The position numbers and the translations under genes were made by a program. Of a DNA stretch of 19,791 nucleotides, positions 1 through 6,785 are shown one piece after another (the first letter of the stretch is position 1; each line of letters begins with the position of its first letter). The stretch is from Bacillota bacterium (lineage in GTDB: Bacteria > Bacillota > Clostridia > Oscillospirales > Acutalibacteraceae), in assembly GCA_023412845.1 (NCBI GenBank), contig JAEZRH010000039.1, positions 1 to 19,791 on the forward strand, read 5' to 3'. The notes below the pieces were generated by a model. It saw only the letters and a list, made by a program, of their open reading frames with translations. It was not told the DNA's origin and searched no databases.

Positions 1-711
1 GGCCTCATCGGCGTGGACGGCGCGCTGTATAAATCGCTGGAGTTCGCGGGCGGCGGACTTCAATATCTGGGCATGGCGGACCGTATGACCATTGCGAACA
101 TGGCGATTGAGGCGGGCGCGAAAAACGGGATTTTCCCGGTGGACGAGATCGCGCTCGCGTACGAAAAGGGCCGCTTCCAGCGGGAACCGGTCATTTATGA
201 AGCCGACGCGGACGCGAAATACGATACGACGGTCGGCATAGACCTGTCCGCCCTGCGGCCGGTCGTGGCATTCCCGCATCTGCCGTCGAACACGAAGTCC
301 ATCGACGACGCGGGCGAAGTGAAGATCGACCAGAGCGTGATCGGCTCCTGCACGAACGGACGGATCGAAGACCTGCGGGCGGCGGCGTCGCTGCTCAAGG
401 GGCGGAAGGTCGCGAAGGGCGTGCGCTGCATCGTCATCCCGGCCACGCAGCGGGTGTATCTGCAGGCGGTGCGCGAGGGCCTCGCGGAGATCTTCGTCGA
501 AGCGGGCGCGGTGTTCAGCACGCCGACCTGCGGGCCATGCCTCGGCGGGCACATGGGCGTGCTCGGCAAGGGGGAAAAAGCCGTTTCGACCACCAACCGC
601 AATTTCGTCGGGCGCATGGGCCATACGGAATCGGAAGTTTACCTCGCTTCGCCGGCCGTGGCCGCGGCGAGCGCCGTGACCGGATATCTGACCGACCCGG
701 AAAAGCTTTGA
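1..711 (+). CDS. leuC: 3-isopropylmalate dehydratase large subunit, C-terminal part (5' truncated by window edge)
   Basis: This is the end of the large subunit of isopropylmalate isomerase, which with LeuD converts 2-isopropylmalate to 3-isopropylmalate in cytoplasmic leucine synthesis. The frame is open from base 1, giving 236 residues, a little over half of the usual ~420. The aconitase-type [4Fe-4S] ligands are visible: Cys117 in GSCTNGR, then Cys177 and Cys180 in TPTCGPCLGG (fragment numbering). The sequences NRNFVGRMGH and YLASPAVAAASA near the end are typical of LeuC. The stop (TGA 709-711) overlaps the GAGGAGGA ribosome binding site of leuD, whose start lies 16 bases on, so the two subunits are co-transcribed. 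The related homoaconitase large subunit is hard to exclude from a fragment, but LeuC is the likelier reading in a clostridium. Confidence 0.94.
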   Translation, partial: GLIGVDGALYKSLEFAGGGLQYLGMADRMTIANMAIEAGAKNGIFPVDEIALAYEKGRFQREPVIYEADADAKYDTTVGIDLSALRPVVAFPHLPSNTKSIDDAGEVKIDQSVIGSCTNGRIEDLRAAASLLKGRKVAKGVRCIVIPATQRVYLQAVREGLAEIFVEAGAVFSTPTCGPCLGGHMGVLGKGEKAVSTTNRNFVGRMGHTESEVYLASPAVAAASAVTGYLTDPEKL

Positions 712-727
712 GGAGGAGGAAACAGGC

Positions 728-1213
728 ATGAAAGCACACGGAACCGTCCATCAATACGGGGACAACGTCGATACGGACGTCATCATCCCCGCCCGGTATC
801 TGAACACATCGTCGCATTCCGAGCTGGCGTTGCACTGCATGGAGGATATCGACAAGGATTTTGTTAAGACCGTGAAGCCCGGCGATATCATCGTCGCGCA
901 CAGGAATTTCGGCTGCGGGTCGTCGCGCGAGCACGCGCCCATCGCCATCAAGGCGAGCGGCGTCTCCTGCGTGATCGCCGCGTCGTTCGCGCGTATCTTT
1001 TTCCGCAACTCCATCAACATCGGCCTGCCGATCCTCGAGTGCCCGGAGGCCGCCGCGGAGATCGGAAACGGAGACGTGGTTTCGGTCGATTTCGGCACCG
1101 GCATCATAACGGACGAAACTTCCGGGAAAACTTACAAGGCGCAGCCGTATCCGCCGTTTTTGCAGAACATCATCGAAAAGGGCGGCCTTCTCAACAGCAT
1201 TTCCGCAGACTGA
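728..1213 (+). CDS. leuD: 3-isopropylmalate dehydratase small subunit
   Basis: This is the small, swivelling subunit of isopropylmalate isomerase, which completes the active site formed by LeuC. At 161 residues it belongs to the short LeuD form common in Clostridia and archaea, rather than the ~200-residue enterobacterial form. Family motifs are clear: GDNVDTDVIIPARYL near residues 12-26, FGCGSSREHAPIA near 60-72 and FFRNSINIGLP near 90-100. The ATG at 728 sits behind GAGGAGGAAA. The gene follows leuC closely and is followed by an intrinsic terminator, so it is the last gene of its transcript. No leuB, leuA or ilv gene follows it inside the window. Confidence 0.96.
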   Translation: MKAHGTVHQYGDNVDTDVIIPARYLNTSSHSELALHCMEDIDKDFVKTVKPGDIIVAHRNFGCGSSREHAPIAIKASGVSCVIAASFARIFFRNSINIGLPILECPEAAAEIGNGDVVSVDFGTGIITDETSGKTYKAQPYPPFLQNIIEKGGLLNSISAD

Positions 1214-1249
1214 ACCTGTACGCAGCCTCCGCCGCTCTGTTACGGAAAG

Positions 1250-1293
1250 CAAAAGAAAGGGCGTACCCTCCGCGGAGGGCGCGCTTCTTTTTT
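1250..1293 (+). terminator. Intrinsic terminator after leuD
   Basis: CCCTCC (1266-1271) pairs with GGAGGG (1274-1279), and GCG (1261-1263) can extend the stem with CGC. The stem is flanked by an A-rich arm (AAAAGAA, 1251-1257) and a TTCTTTTTT tail (1285-1293) that also pair with each other. It lies 37 bases after the leuD stop, which is where the leu transcript should end. Confidence 0.85.
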
Positions 1294-1398
1294 GTGCGGG
1301 CCGCAATCGTGGCCGCCGCAGGCGCACAGGGCGCTTTGCGCCCGGGAGAAGCCTTTGACGCTCCCGCCGGAAAATGCTTTCTACGGGCCGTGCCAGGG

Positions 1399-1447
1399 TA
1401 TAATTTTATAAAAAATTCATACCTTTTCCGCAGGAATCATTTATAAT
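1399..1447 (+). promoter_or_regulatory. Candidate promoter region for the regulator/kinase/protease operon
   Basis: Two perfect TATAAT hexamers lie at 1399-1404 and 1442-1447 in a locally A/T-rich stretch before the response regulator gene. Neither has a good -35 at 16-18 bases; TTCATA at 1416-1421 is 20 bases before the second. The rest of the 301-base gap (1214-1514) holds the leuD terminator, a GGGCGC/GCGCCC hairpin (1329-1343) and a 7-bp CGGACCC/GGGTCCG hairpin (1460-1466 with 1483-1489) just before the ribosome binding site. A weak -35 would fit activator-dependent control, but that is inference. Confidence 0.35.
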
Positions 1448-1514
1448 CAGAAAAGAGTACGGACCCATGCGGCGTTTCCCGGGGGTCCGCAGGAGGAAAA
1501 AAGGAGGATTCGAA

Positions 1515-2204
1515 ATGGCGGCAGGAAAAATACTGGTGGTCGACGACGACCAGAATATCTGTGAACTTCTGCGTCTGTATCTCGACAAGGAAGGATACGA
1601 GACCGCGATTGCGAACGACGGTAAGCAGGCGCTGGAAGCGTTTGACAAAGAGGCTCCGGACCTGATCCTGCTGGACATCATGCTGCCCGGTCTGGACGGC
1701 TGGCAGGTTTGCCGCGAGATCCGCAAAAAGTCGCAGTGCCCCATCATCATGCTCACGGCGAAGGGCGAGGTGTTCGATAAAGTCCTCGGTCTTGAGCTCG
1801 GCGCGGACGATTACGTCGTAAAACCGTTCGAAGCCAAGGAGGTCGTGGCGCGTATCAAGGCGGTGCTGCGGCGCATCGGCAAAAACGGCGACGAACCGGT
1901 GAAGGAAGTAAAATTCGACAAACTTTCCATCAACCTGACCAATTACGAGCTGAAAGTAAACGGCAAGCAGATCGACACGCCCCCGAAGGAAATGGAACTG
2001 ATCTACCACCTTGCAAGCAACCCGAACCGCGTCTTCACTCGCGACCAGCTGCTGGACGAGGTGTGGGGGTTCGACTACTATGGCGACAGCCGCACGGTGG
2101 ACGTGCATGTCAAGCGCCTGCGCGAAAAACTGGAGGGCGTTTCGGACCAGTGGGCTCTGAAGACGGTGTGGGGCGTGGGATATAAATTTGAAGTAAAGGA
2201 GTAG
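1515..2204 (+). CDS. OmpR/PhoB-family response regulator
   Basis: This is a DNA-binding response regulator of 229 residues, the usual length. The receiver domain occupies about residues 4-118, with the acidic pocket Asp10-Asp12, phospho-acceptor Asp54 in LLDIMLPG, Thr81 in IIMLTAKG and Lys103 in DDYVVKPF. The C-terminal winged helix (about 133-227) ends with the typical FDYYGDSRTVDVHVKRLR recognition-helix region and VWGVGYKFE. I chose the ATG at 1515 because AAGGAGG (1501-1507) is 7 bases upstream and the usual KILVVDDD start follows. Longer in-frame starts would pass through the leader hairpin at 1460-1489. The histidine kinase gene follows after 23 bases and is the likely partner. Similarity to WalR and PhoP is general for the subfamily, so the specific regulon cannot be read from the sequence. 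Confidence 0.95.
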   Translation: MAAGKILVVDDDQNICELLRLYLDKEGYETAIANDGKQALEAFDKEAPDLILLDIMLPGLDGWQVCREIRKKSQCPIIMLTAKGEVFDKVLGLELGADDYVVKPFEAKEVVARIKAVLRRIGKNGDEPVKEVKFDKLSINLTNYELKVNGKQIDTPPKEMELIYHLASNPNRVFTRDQLLDEVWGFDYYGDSRTVDVHVKRLREKLEGVSDQWALKTVWGVGYKFEVKE

Positions 2205-2227
2205 CGGGCCTCCTTCGGGGTGACAAT

Positions 2228-3748
2228 ATGCAAAAGACCCTTTTTAAAAAATACCTGCGTATCACGACGGGCATTATTCTCATCAGCTTCCTCATCCTCA
2301 GCACCGTCATGATCCTCTCGGTTTCCGACTACTGGCGCACGGACCGCCGCAATATCCTGCGCAAAAGCGCGGACAGCGTCGCGAGCATTGCCGCAAGCAG
2401 CGTCATCACGGTGGAAAGCAACCAGTACCGTCTCGACGGTGCCCGCATGCAGGCCTTTGCCATGACGTTTGCCCAGAACATCGATTCCGACATCTTCATT
2501 GTGACCCCTTCCGGGACCCCGCTGCTTATCGCCTACGGAAGCGGAGGGGATGTAGACGCCTCAAAGCCCATCAGCCCCGACATCATGTCGAAGGCCCTCA
2601 AGGGCAGGTATACCACTGAGGACACGATGGGCGGCGTCTACAGCACGAAGCATTACGTCGTCGGTGTGCCGATCGTTGTCAACACGGCGAAGGACCACGC
2701 CGTCATCGGTGCCGTCTTCGCGGCGTACGATATCTCGTCGCTCAACGTGTTCCGCGCGGAGATTGCCCGCAACCTGACTTTTTCGGCGCTGGCAGCGTTC
2801 CTGATCGCTTTCTGCGTGGTGTGGCTGTTCACCCTGCGTCTGGTCAAACCCCTGCAGAAGATGGCCGCCGCGGCGCGCGCGTTCGGCGAAGGCGACTTTT
2901 CCGTCCGCGTGCCCGTCACGACGAGCGACGAGATCGGCCAGCTGGCCCTCGCGTTCAACAACATGGCGGATTCCCTTGCTTCCAGCGAAAGCGCGAGCCG
3001 CAATTTTGTGGCAAATGTTTCGCATGAGCTGAAAACCCCCATGACGACCATAGCGGGATTCATCGACGGCATCCTGGACGGGACCATCCCGCCCGAAAAG
3101 CAGAAGCATTACCTGGGCATCGTTTCCCAGGAAGTGAAGCGTCTCTCGCGCCTGGTGCGCACCATGCTCGACCTTTCGCGCATCGACAGCGGCTCGCTCC
3201 ATCTGCGGCCGGCCCGTTTCGACATCACCAACACGGTGCTGGTGGCGCTGCTGTCGTTTGAGCAGAAGATCGAGGAAAAGAAAATCGAAGTGCGCGGTAT
3301 TGAGGATGCGGAAAGCATTTTCGTAGATGCCGACCCCGACCTGATCCATCAGGTGGTCTATAATTTGATCGACAATGCCGTGAAATTCACGAACGAGGGC
3401 GGCTATATCGAAATCCATCTCGCCCAGAATGCGGCGCGCACCACCGTAAAGATCGAGAACAGCGGCCAGGGCGTGGCGCCCGACGAATTGCCGCTCATCT
3501 TCGACCGGTTCTATAAAACGGATAAATCCAGAAGCCAGGACAAAAACGGCATGGGCCTCGGGCTTTACCTTGTAAAAACGATCATCCGCCAGCACGGAGG
3601 CGACATCACCGCCAGCAGCGTGCAGAACCAGTTCTGCCGCTTTGAATTCTGGCTGCCGAAAAAGGCGGAGAAGACCCGCGCGGATTCGCGCAGAATGGTG
3701 GAAACAACGGCGGACGCACCCGCGGAACCCGTAAATAAGGAAGGATAG
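2228..3748 (+). CDS. Sensor histidine kinase with HAMP domain
   Basis: This membrane sensor kinase of 506 residues should phosphorylate the regulator encoded just upstream. The order is: TM1 about 12-33; an extracytoplasmic sensor region about 34-181, including the stretch DSDIFIVTPSG that suggests a Cache/PAS-like fold; TM2 about 183-203; HAMP about 204-256; HisKA with the H-box His266 in NVSHELKTP; and HATPase_c with the N-box (Asn379, Asn383 in YNLIDNAVKFT), a G1 box and the G2 box GMGLGLYLVK. The G1 box reads ENSGQG, with Asn where the classical DxGxG has Asp. There is no PAS domain between HAMP and HisKA, unlike WalK. The ATG at 2228 has a modest GGGGTGA ribosome binding site. The stop is 6 bases before the HtrA start, so the two genes are tightly linked. 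Confidence 0.95.
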   Translation: MQKTLFKKYLRITTGIILISFLILSTVMILSVSDYWRTDRRNILRKSADSVASIAASSVITVESNQYRLDGARMQAFAMTFAQNIDSDIFIVTPSGTPLLIAYGSGGDVDASKPISPDIMSKALKGRYTTEDTMGGVYSTKHYVVGVPIVVNTAKDHAVIGAVFAAYDISSLNVFRAEIARNLTFSALAAFLIAFCVVWLFTLRLVKPLQKMAAAARAFGEGDFSVRVPVTTSDEIGQLALAFNNMADSLASSESASRNFVANVSHELKTPMTTIAGFIDGILDGTIPPEKQKHYLGIVSQEVKRLSRLVRTMLDLSRIDSGSLHLRPARFDITNTVLVALLSFEQKIEEKKIEVRGIEDAESIFVDADPDLIHQVVYNLIDNAVKFTNEGGYIEIHLAQNAARTTVKIENSGQGVAPDELPLIFDRFYKTDKSRSQDKNGMGLGLYLVKTIIRQHGGDITASSVQNQFCRFEFWLPKKAEKTRADSRRMVETTADAPAEPVNKEG

Positions 3749-3754
3749 ATTTCT

Positions 3755-5458
3755 ATGAGCGATCAGGATTGGAACCATCAGGATAAAGAACCGTGGGAGT
3801 ATGAGGACAAAACTCCCGCCGAGCCGAAGCAGGGAGACGCCCCGGCCGACGGCGCTCCGCCGAAGGACAGCACCGCCCCGGCGGACAGCGGGCCGTCGGA
3901 TACCCCCGGCGACGCCGGGCAGGTCGGGAGCGCCGGCACACCGCAGGACCAGACGCCGCCGTATCAGAATCCGGGCCAGCCCTACGGCGGTTATCCCCCT
4001 TACGGACAGCAGGGCGTTTCCGGGTCCGATCAGAACGGCGGCCAAAATCAGGGCCAGACACCGCCGTATCAGCATCCGGGCCAGCCTTACGGCGGATATT
4101 CCCCTTACGGGCAGCAGTACACGAGCCCCGGCGGGTACGGCCGCTACGACAATCCGTACGGTCCGCCGAACGGACAGCCGCCCTACTGGAACGGCTACGG
4201 CGCCCCCACGCCCCCGCCGCCCCACAAAATGGGTCTCGGGCTCAAAATCTTTCTCTGGGTGCTCGGCGTGGTTGCGGTGGGCCTGACGGTGGCGCTGATC
4301 GTCTTCCCGCAGAACTCCGAGAATATCGCCCAGTGGGGTTCGGCTTCTTCCGGCTCCGCTTCTTCCGCGGCGCCGCAGTCGTCGGGCAGCAGCTCCGCCG
4401 CCGCCTCTTCGTCTTCCGGCCCCGTGATCGGCGGCGTGCAGGGCGACGGGACCAGCTCCGGTTTTTCCGGCATCACCATCCAGAGCCAGCCGACCGGTAC
4501 GCCCATGACGGCGACCAACGTGTATAAAGGCATCATCCAGAGCGTGGTGAGCGTGGAAGCGGCGATCCCCGCCTCACAGGCCACGGGCGGCGCAAGCGGC
4601 ACCAGCGAGGGCACGGGCATCGTGGCGACGAAGGACGGCTATATCTTGACGAACGCCCATGTGGTAAACGATACGCGCAGCATCAGCGTCAAGGTTGTGC
4701 TCCACAACAATCAGCAGTACGAGGCCAAGGTGGTCGGCTACGACAAGACTTCGGACCTTGCGGTGCTGAAGATCAACGCCAGCAACCTCTCTCCCGCTAC
4801 GTTCGGCAATGCGGACAGCATGCAGATCGGCGACCAGGTGATCGCCATCGGCAACCCGGGTGGCCTGAGCTTTGCCGGTTCGCTGACCGGCGGGTACATC
4901 TCCGCCCTCAACCGTACCATCGAAAGCTACAGCGACAACGGCCTGACGTATATCCAGACGGACGCGGCCATCAACCCCGGCAATTCCGGCGGACCCCTCG
5001 TGAACATGTACGGCCAGGTCATCGGCATCAATTCGAACAAGATCGTCGCGACGGGATATGAAGGCATGGGCTTTGCCATCCCCATCAGCCGCGCGCAGGG
5101 CATCATCAACGAGCTGATCCAGAAGGGCTACGTTTCCGGGCGGACACGGCTCGGCATCACGGGCCAGACGGTGGACGACGCGCGGGCGCAGCTGCTTGGA
5201 TATCCGCAGGGAGTAGTCATCCGCTCCATCGATTCCGACAGTGACATGGCGCGCGCGGGCGCGAAGGCGGGCGACATCATCACCAAGGTCGACGGCAAGA
5301 CCATCGCCTCGCTCGACGACCTCTATACTATCCTCAACGCGCACAGGCCGGGCGACGTGGTTTCCATGACGATCTATACCAGTTCGTCCACGGGCAACGG
5401 GACGAATAAGAATATCAGCGTCAAGCTCCTGGAAGACAAGGGCCAGACGCAGAAATAG
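3755..5458 (+). CDS. htrA: HtrA/DegP-like membrane-anchored serine protease with PDZ domain
   Basis: This is an S1C-family quality-control protease of 567 residues. Residues 1-158 form a Pro/Gly/Gln/Tyr-rich, probably disordered tail, predicted cytoplasmic, with two copies of a 20-residue repeat. TM about 165-184 is followed by a Ser/Ala-rich linker (about 190-220). The protease domain carries the triad His302 (TNAHVV), Asp334 (SDLAVLKI) and Ser411 (GNSGGPL), and a single PDZ domain spans about 466-560. All catalytic residues are intact, so it should be active outside the membrane on misfolded exported proteins. The ATG at 3755 follows AAGGAAGG and is only 6 bases after the kinase stop. Co-transcription with a two-component system recalls CssRS control of htrA/htrB and the walRK...htrC operon of Bacillus subtilis. 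A terminator follows, so it ends the operon. Confidence 0.96.
   Translation: MSDQDWNHQDKEPWEYEDKTPAEPKQGDAPADGAPPKDSTAPADSGPSDTPGDAGQVGSAGTPQDQTPPYQNPGQPYGGYPPYGQQGVSGSDQNGGQNQGQTPPYQHPGQPYGGYSPYGQQYTSPGGYGRYDNPYGPPNGQPPYWNGYGAPTPPPPHKMGLGLKIFLWVLGVVAVGLTVALIVFPQNSENIAQWGSASSGSASSAAPQSSGSSSAAASSSSGPVIGGVQGDGTSSGFSGITIQSQPTGTPMTATNVYKGIIQSVVSVEAAIPASQATGGASGTSEGTGIVATKDGYILTNAHVVNDTRSISVKVVLHNNQQYEAKVVGYDKTSDLAVLKINASNLSPATFGNADSMQIGDQVIAIGNPGGLSFAGSLTGGYISALNRTIESYSDNGLTYIQTDAAINPGNSGGPLVNMYGQVIGINSNKIVATGYEGMGFAIPISRAQGIINELIQKGYVSGRTRLGITGQTVDDARAQLLGYPQGVVIRSIDSDSDMARAGAKAGDIITKVDGKTIASLDDLYTILNAHRPGDVVSMTIYTSSSTGNGTNKNISVKLLEDKGQTQK
3953..4117 (+). repeat. Tandem-like 60-base in-frame repeat in the HtrA N-terminal tail
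   Basis: Two 60-base units (3953-4012 and 4058-4117) encode residues 67-86 and 102-121 of the protease. Both read TPPYQ(N/H)PGQPYGGY(P/S)PYGQQ, differing at two residues. The DNA copies differ mainly at third codon positions, so the protein sequence seems to be maintained. The units are offset by 105 bases with a Gly/Asn/Gln-rich spacer. Confidence 0.9.
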
Positions 5459-5476
5459 CGGCGGACGCAAACCGAA

Positions 5477-5530
5477 GGGAACAGGCGGGTAGGCTTTGGC
5501 CGACCGCCTGTTCCCGACTTTACGGTTTTG
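5477..5530 (+). terminator. Intrinsic terminator after htrA
   Basis: GGGAACAGGCGG (5477-5488) and CCGCCTGTTCCC (5504-5515) form a perfect 12-bp stem with a 15-base loop, 18 bases after the htrA stop. The T-rich tail is broken (GACTTTACGGTTTTG) and contains the first operator box of the next gene, so terminator tail and downstream control region overlap. Confidence 0.75.
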
Positions 5531-5534
5531 TAAC
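5519..5534 (+). promoter_or_regulatory. Tandem operator boxes of the first lipoprotein gene
   Basis: TTTACG (5519-5524) and TGTAAC (5529-5534) are direct half-sites at a 10-base period, directly abutting the -35 hexamer. TGTAAC starts 29 bases before the -10. The same two boxes, with the same period and the same 29-base distance, recur before the second lipoprotein gene. Such direct repeats next to a -35 are typical of OmpR/PhoB-family binding sites. TGTAAC fits the WalR half-site TGTWAH, although WalR sites are usually spaced by N5 rather than N4. Confidence 0.5.
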
Positions 5535-5563
5535 TTGATGTCGGCGGCAAATACGGCTACAAT
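5535..5563 (+). promoter_or_regulatory. Promoter of the first DUF3298 lipoprotein gene
   Basis: TTGATG (5535-5540), a 17-base spacer and TACAAT (5558-5563) make a good sigma-A promoter. Transcription from about 5570 would give a 5' leader of about 215 bases before the ATG at 5785. In that leader, TCCGTA (5707-5712) can pair with TACGGA (5743-5748) around an inner GCCG/CGGC helix (5718-5721 with 5730-5733). Apart from this and the terminator and operator upstream, I see nothing else in the 326-base gap 5459-5784. Confidence 0.65.
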
Positions 5564-5784
5564 GAATAAGGCGCATCCCGCGGCGCCATACTATTCGTAT
5601 TACCCTGCGCCTCAGCCAAAATCTGGTATTTCCCAGTGGGGCGTAGGGCTTCCCGCACGGAAAAAGATGACCTGTTGCCTGTTTCCATGCAAAATCTTGG
5701 AACCTTTCCGTAGAACCGGCCGACGATCTGCGGCTTTTGCTTTACGGACAGGCTCTTAATCTTTTAGGAGTGTGACAGTATCCC

Positions 5785-6606
5785 ATGAAAAAATTTCTGG
5801 CTGTAACTTTGGCGTCTCTGATGCTTCTGGCGGCCGCCGGATGTAAGAGCAATGCGCCCGGCGTATCGTCTTCGCCGTCCGCGTCGTCTTCCGTTGCCTC
5901 GGGAGCTTCCGTGGCTTCCGGAACCAACGCGTCTTCATCTTCTTCGGCGGCGGGACAGCAGACGGCTTCTTCCGCTTCGCAGAAACCGGCGTCGGCGCCA
6001 AAGTCGGCATATAAGATCAATACGATTACCTACAAGTTCGACCAGGGCTCGAAGAGTTTCCGTGTGGAATATCCGCAGCTCTCCGGCAGCGGGAATTACA
6101 GTTCTGTCAACGCCGCGCTGAAGCAGACCGCCATGAAGACGGCAGATTCCATCGGCACGGGGAACACTTCTTCGTTTGCCGAAGTGAAGGTCTCAAGCCA
6201 TGTGGATTATTTCAGCTCCGACTTTCTGAGCGTGCAGTTTCAGGAGAGCAGCAGGACTTCGCGGACGGCCGACCGGACGCAGGCGTTCCGCACGGTCAAC
6301 TACGATCTGAAAAATTCAAAGGCGCTTTCGGCGGACGACCTGATCCGGAAGAACGGTGCGCTGACAACAGCGGTCAAAAACACCGTCACAAAACAGATGG
6401 CCCCCAAAAAGCAGCAGTTGTATACGGATTCGGTCATCTCGTCCGGCCTGAACGGCTGCAGTGTCTACTTCAAAGCGGACAAGTTTGGAATCAGTCTCCC
6501 CGTTTCCGCTTCCCTGGGCAACCATGTGGAGCTGACGATGGATTATAAGGACACGGCGGGATTCCATACGGACAGCGCCGTCTGGAGCTATTTTATTAAA
6601 AAGTAA
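5785..6606 (+). CDS. DUF3298 (RsiV/PdaC-like) lipoprotein, paralogue 1
   Basis: This is a predicted membrane-anchored extracytoplasmic lipoprotein of 273 residues. A signal peptide ends in the lipobox LAAAGC with Cys20. A Ser/Ala-rich spacer runs to about residue 75, then a globular domain fills residues 76-273. The domain has marks of the DUF3298 family (with a DUF4163-like first part): YPQL at 96-99, FRTVNYDL around 168-175 followed by LSADDLI, and a terminal YKDTAGFHTDSAVW. Known relatives include the B. subtilis anti-sigma factor RsiV, whose domain binds lysozyme, and the N-terminal part of the deacetylase PdaC. This protein has no deacetylase domain and no cytoplasmic anti-sigma segment, so its own role is unknown. 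The ATG at 5785 has TAGGAG 14 bases upstream, a rather long spacing. It has its own promoter and a paralogue follows. Confidence 0.85.
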   Translation: MKKFLAVTLASLMLLAAAGCKSNAPGVSSSPSASSSVASGASVASGTNASSSSSAAGQQTASSASQKPASAPKSAYKINTITYKFDQGSKSFRVEYPQLSGSGNYSSVNAALKQTAMKTADSIGTGNTSSFAEVKVSSHVDYFSSDFLSVQFQESSRTSRTADRTQAFRTVNYDLKNSKALSADDLIRKNGALTTAVKNTVTKQMAPKKQQLYTDSVISSGLNGCSVYFKADKFGISLPVSASLGNHVELTMDYKDTAGFHTDSAVWSYFIKK

Positions 6607-6653
6607 CGGACGACCCAGGTCTGGCGGTAAACAAACGATAGGGAATACTCTGA

Positions 6654-6683
6654 GGCGGGCTGGTTTCCAGCCCGCCCTATTTG
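6654..6683 (+). terminator. Intrinsic terminator between the lipoprotein genes
   Basis: GGCGGGCTGG (6654-6663) and CCAGCCCGCC (6667-6676) form a perfect 10-bp stem with a TTT loop, 47 bases after the stop of paralogue 1. The tail CTATTTG is a short T-tract that runs straight into the first TGTAAC box of paralogue 2. Confidence 0.75.
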
Positions 6684-6707
6684 TAACAGTTTTTACCAAT
6701 CTGTAAC
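6682..6707 (+). promoter_or_regulatory. Three tandem operator boxes of the second lipoprotein gene
   Basis: TGTAAC (6682-6687), TTTACC (6692-6697) and TGTAAC (6702-6707) lie in a strict 10-base period, just upstream of the -35 position. The last TGTAAC starts 29 bases before the -10, exactly as before paralogue 1. The arrangement suggests a dimeric or oligomeric response regulator contacting one helix face. Which regulator binds is not shown; the one encoded at 1515-2204 is the nearest candidate. Confidence 0.55.
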
Positions 6708-6736
6708 TGGCGGACCCCGCGGCTGGAGTCTATAAT
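6708..6736 (+). promoter_or_regulatory. Promoter of the second lipoprotein gene
   Basis: A perfect TATAAT lies at 6731-6736. The hexamer 17 bases upstream is TGGCGG (6708-6713), a poor -35. A perfect -10 with a poor -35 directly beside operator boxes is the usual look of an activator-dependent promoter. The start would be near 6743, about 43 bases before the ATG at 6786. Confidence 0.55.
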
Positions 6737-6785
6737 GGGAACAGGTGAAACACAACCAGTGACAGAAAAGGGGAATCACGGATCC

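Noticed and set aside
1039..1446. A 135-codon + strand ORF over the end of leuD
   Set aside because: It is an Arg-rich shadow frame of leuD running through the terminator, with no domain or ribosome binding site.
2561..4225. A 554-codon open frame on the - strand
   Set aside because: It lies antisense to the kinase and HtrA genes, which have full sets of catalytic motifs. Its Arg/Ala/Val-rich product has no recognisable domain, as expected for a shadow frame in GC-rich DNA.
4574..5470. A 298-codon open frame on the - strand opposite htrA
   Set aside because: It is a mirror of the protease coding sequence, rich in Asp, Arg and Ala, with no domain.
5496..5759. Small + strand ORF of 87 codons between htrA and the first lipoprotein
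   Set aside because: Its start lies in the loop of the htrA terminator and it runs through the promoter. The internal ATG at 5562 overlaps the -10 hexamer, and there is no ribosome binding site.
6735..6785. Upstream ATG as start of the second lipoprotein
   Set aside because: The ATG at 6735 overlaps the -10 hexamer, and the longer N-terminus would precede and spoil a clean lipoprotein signal peptide.
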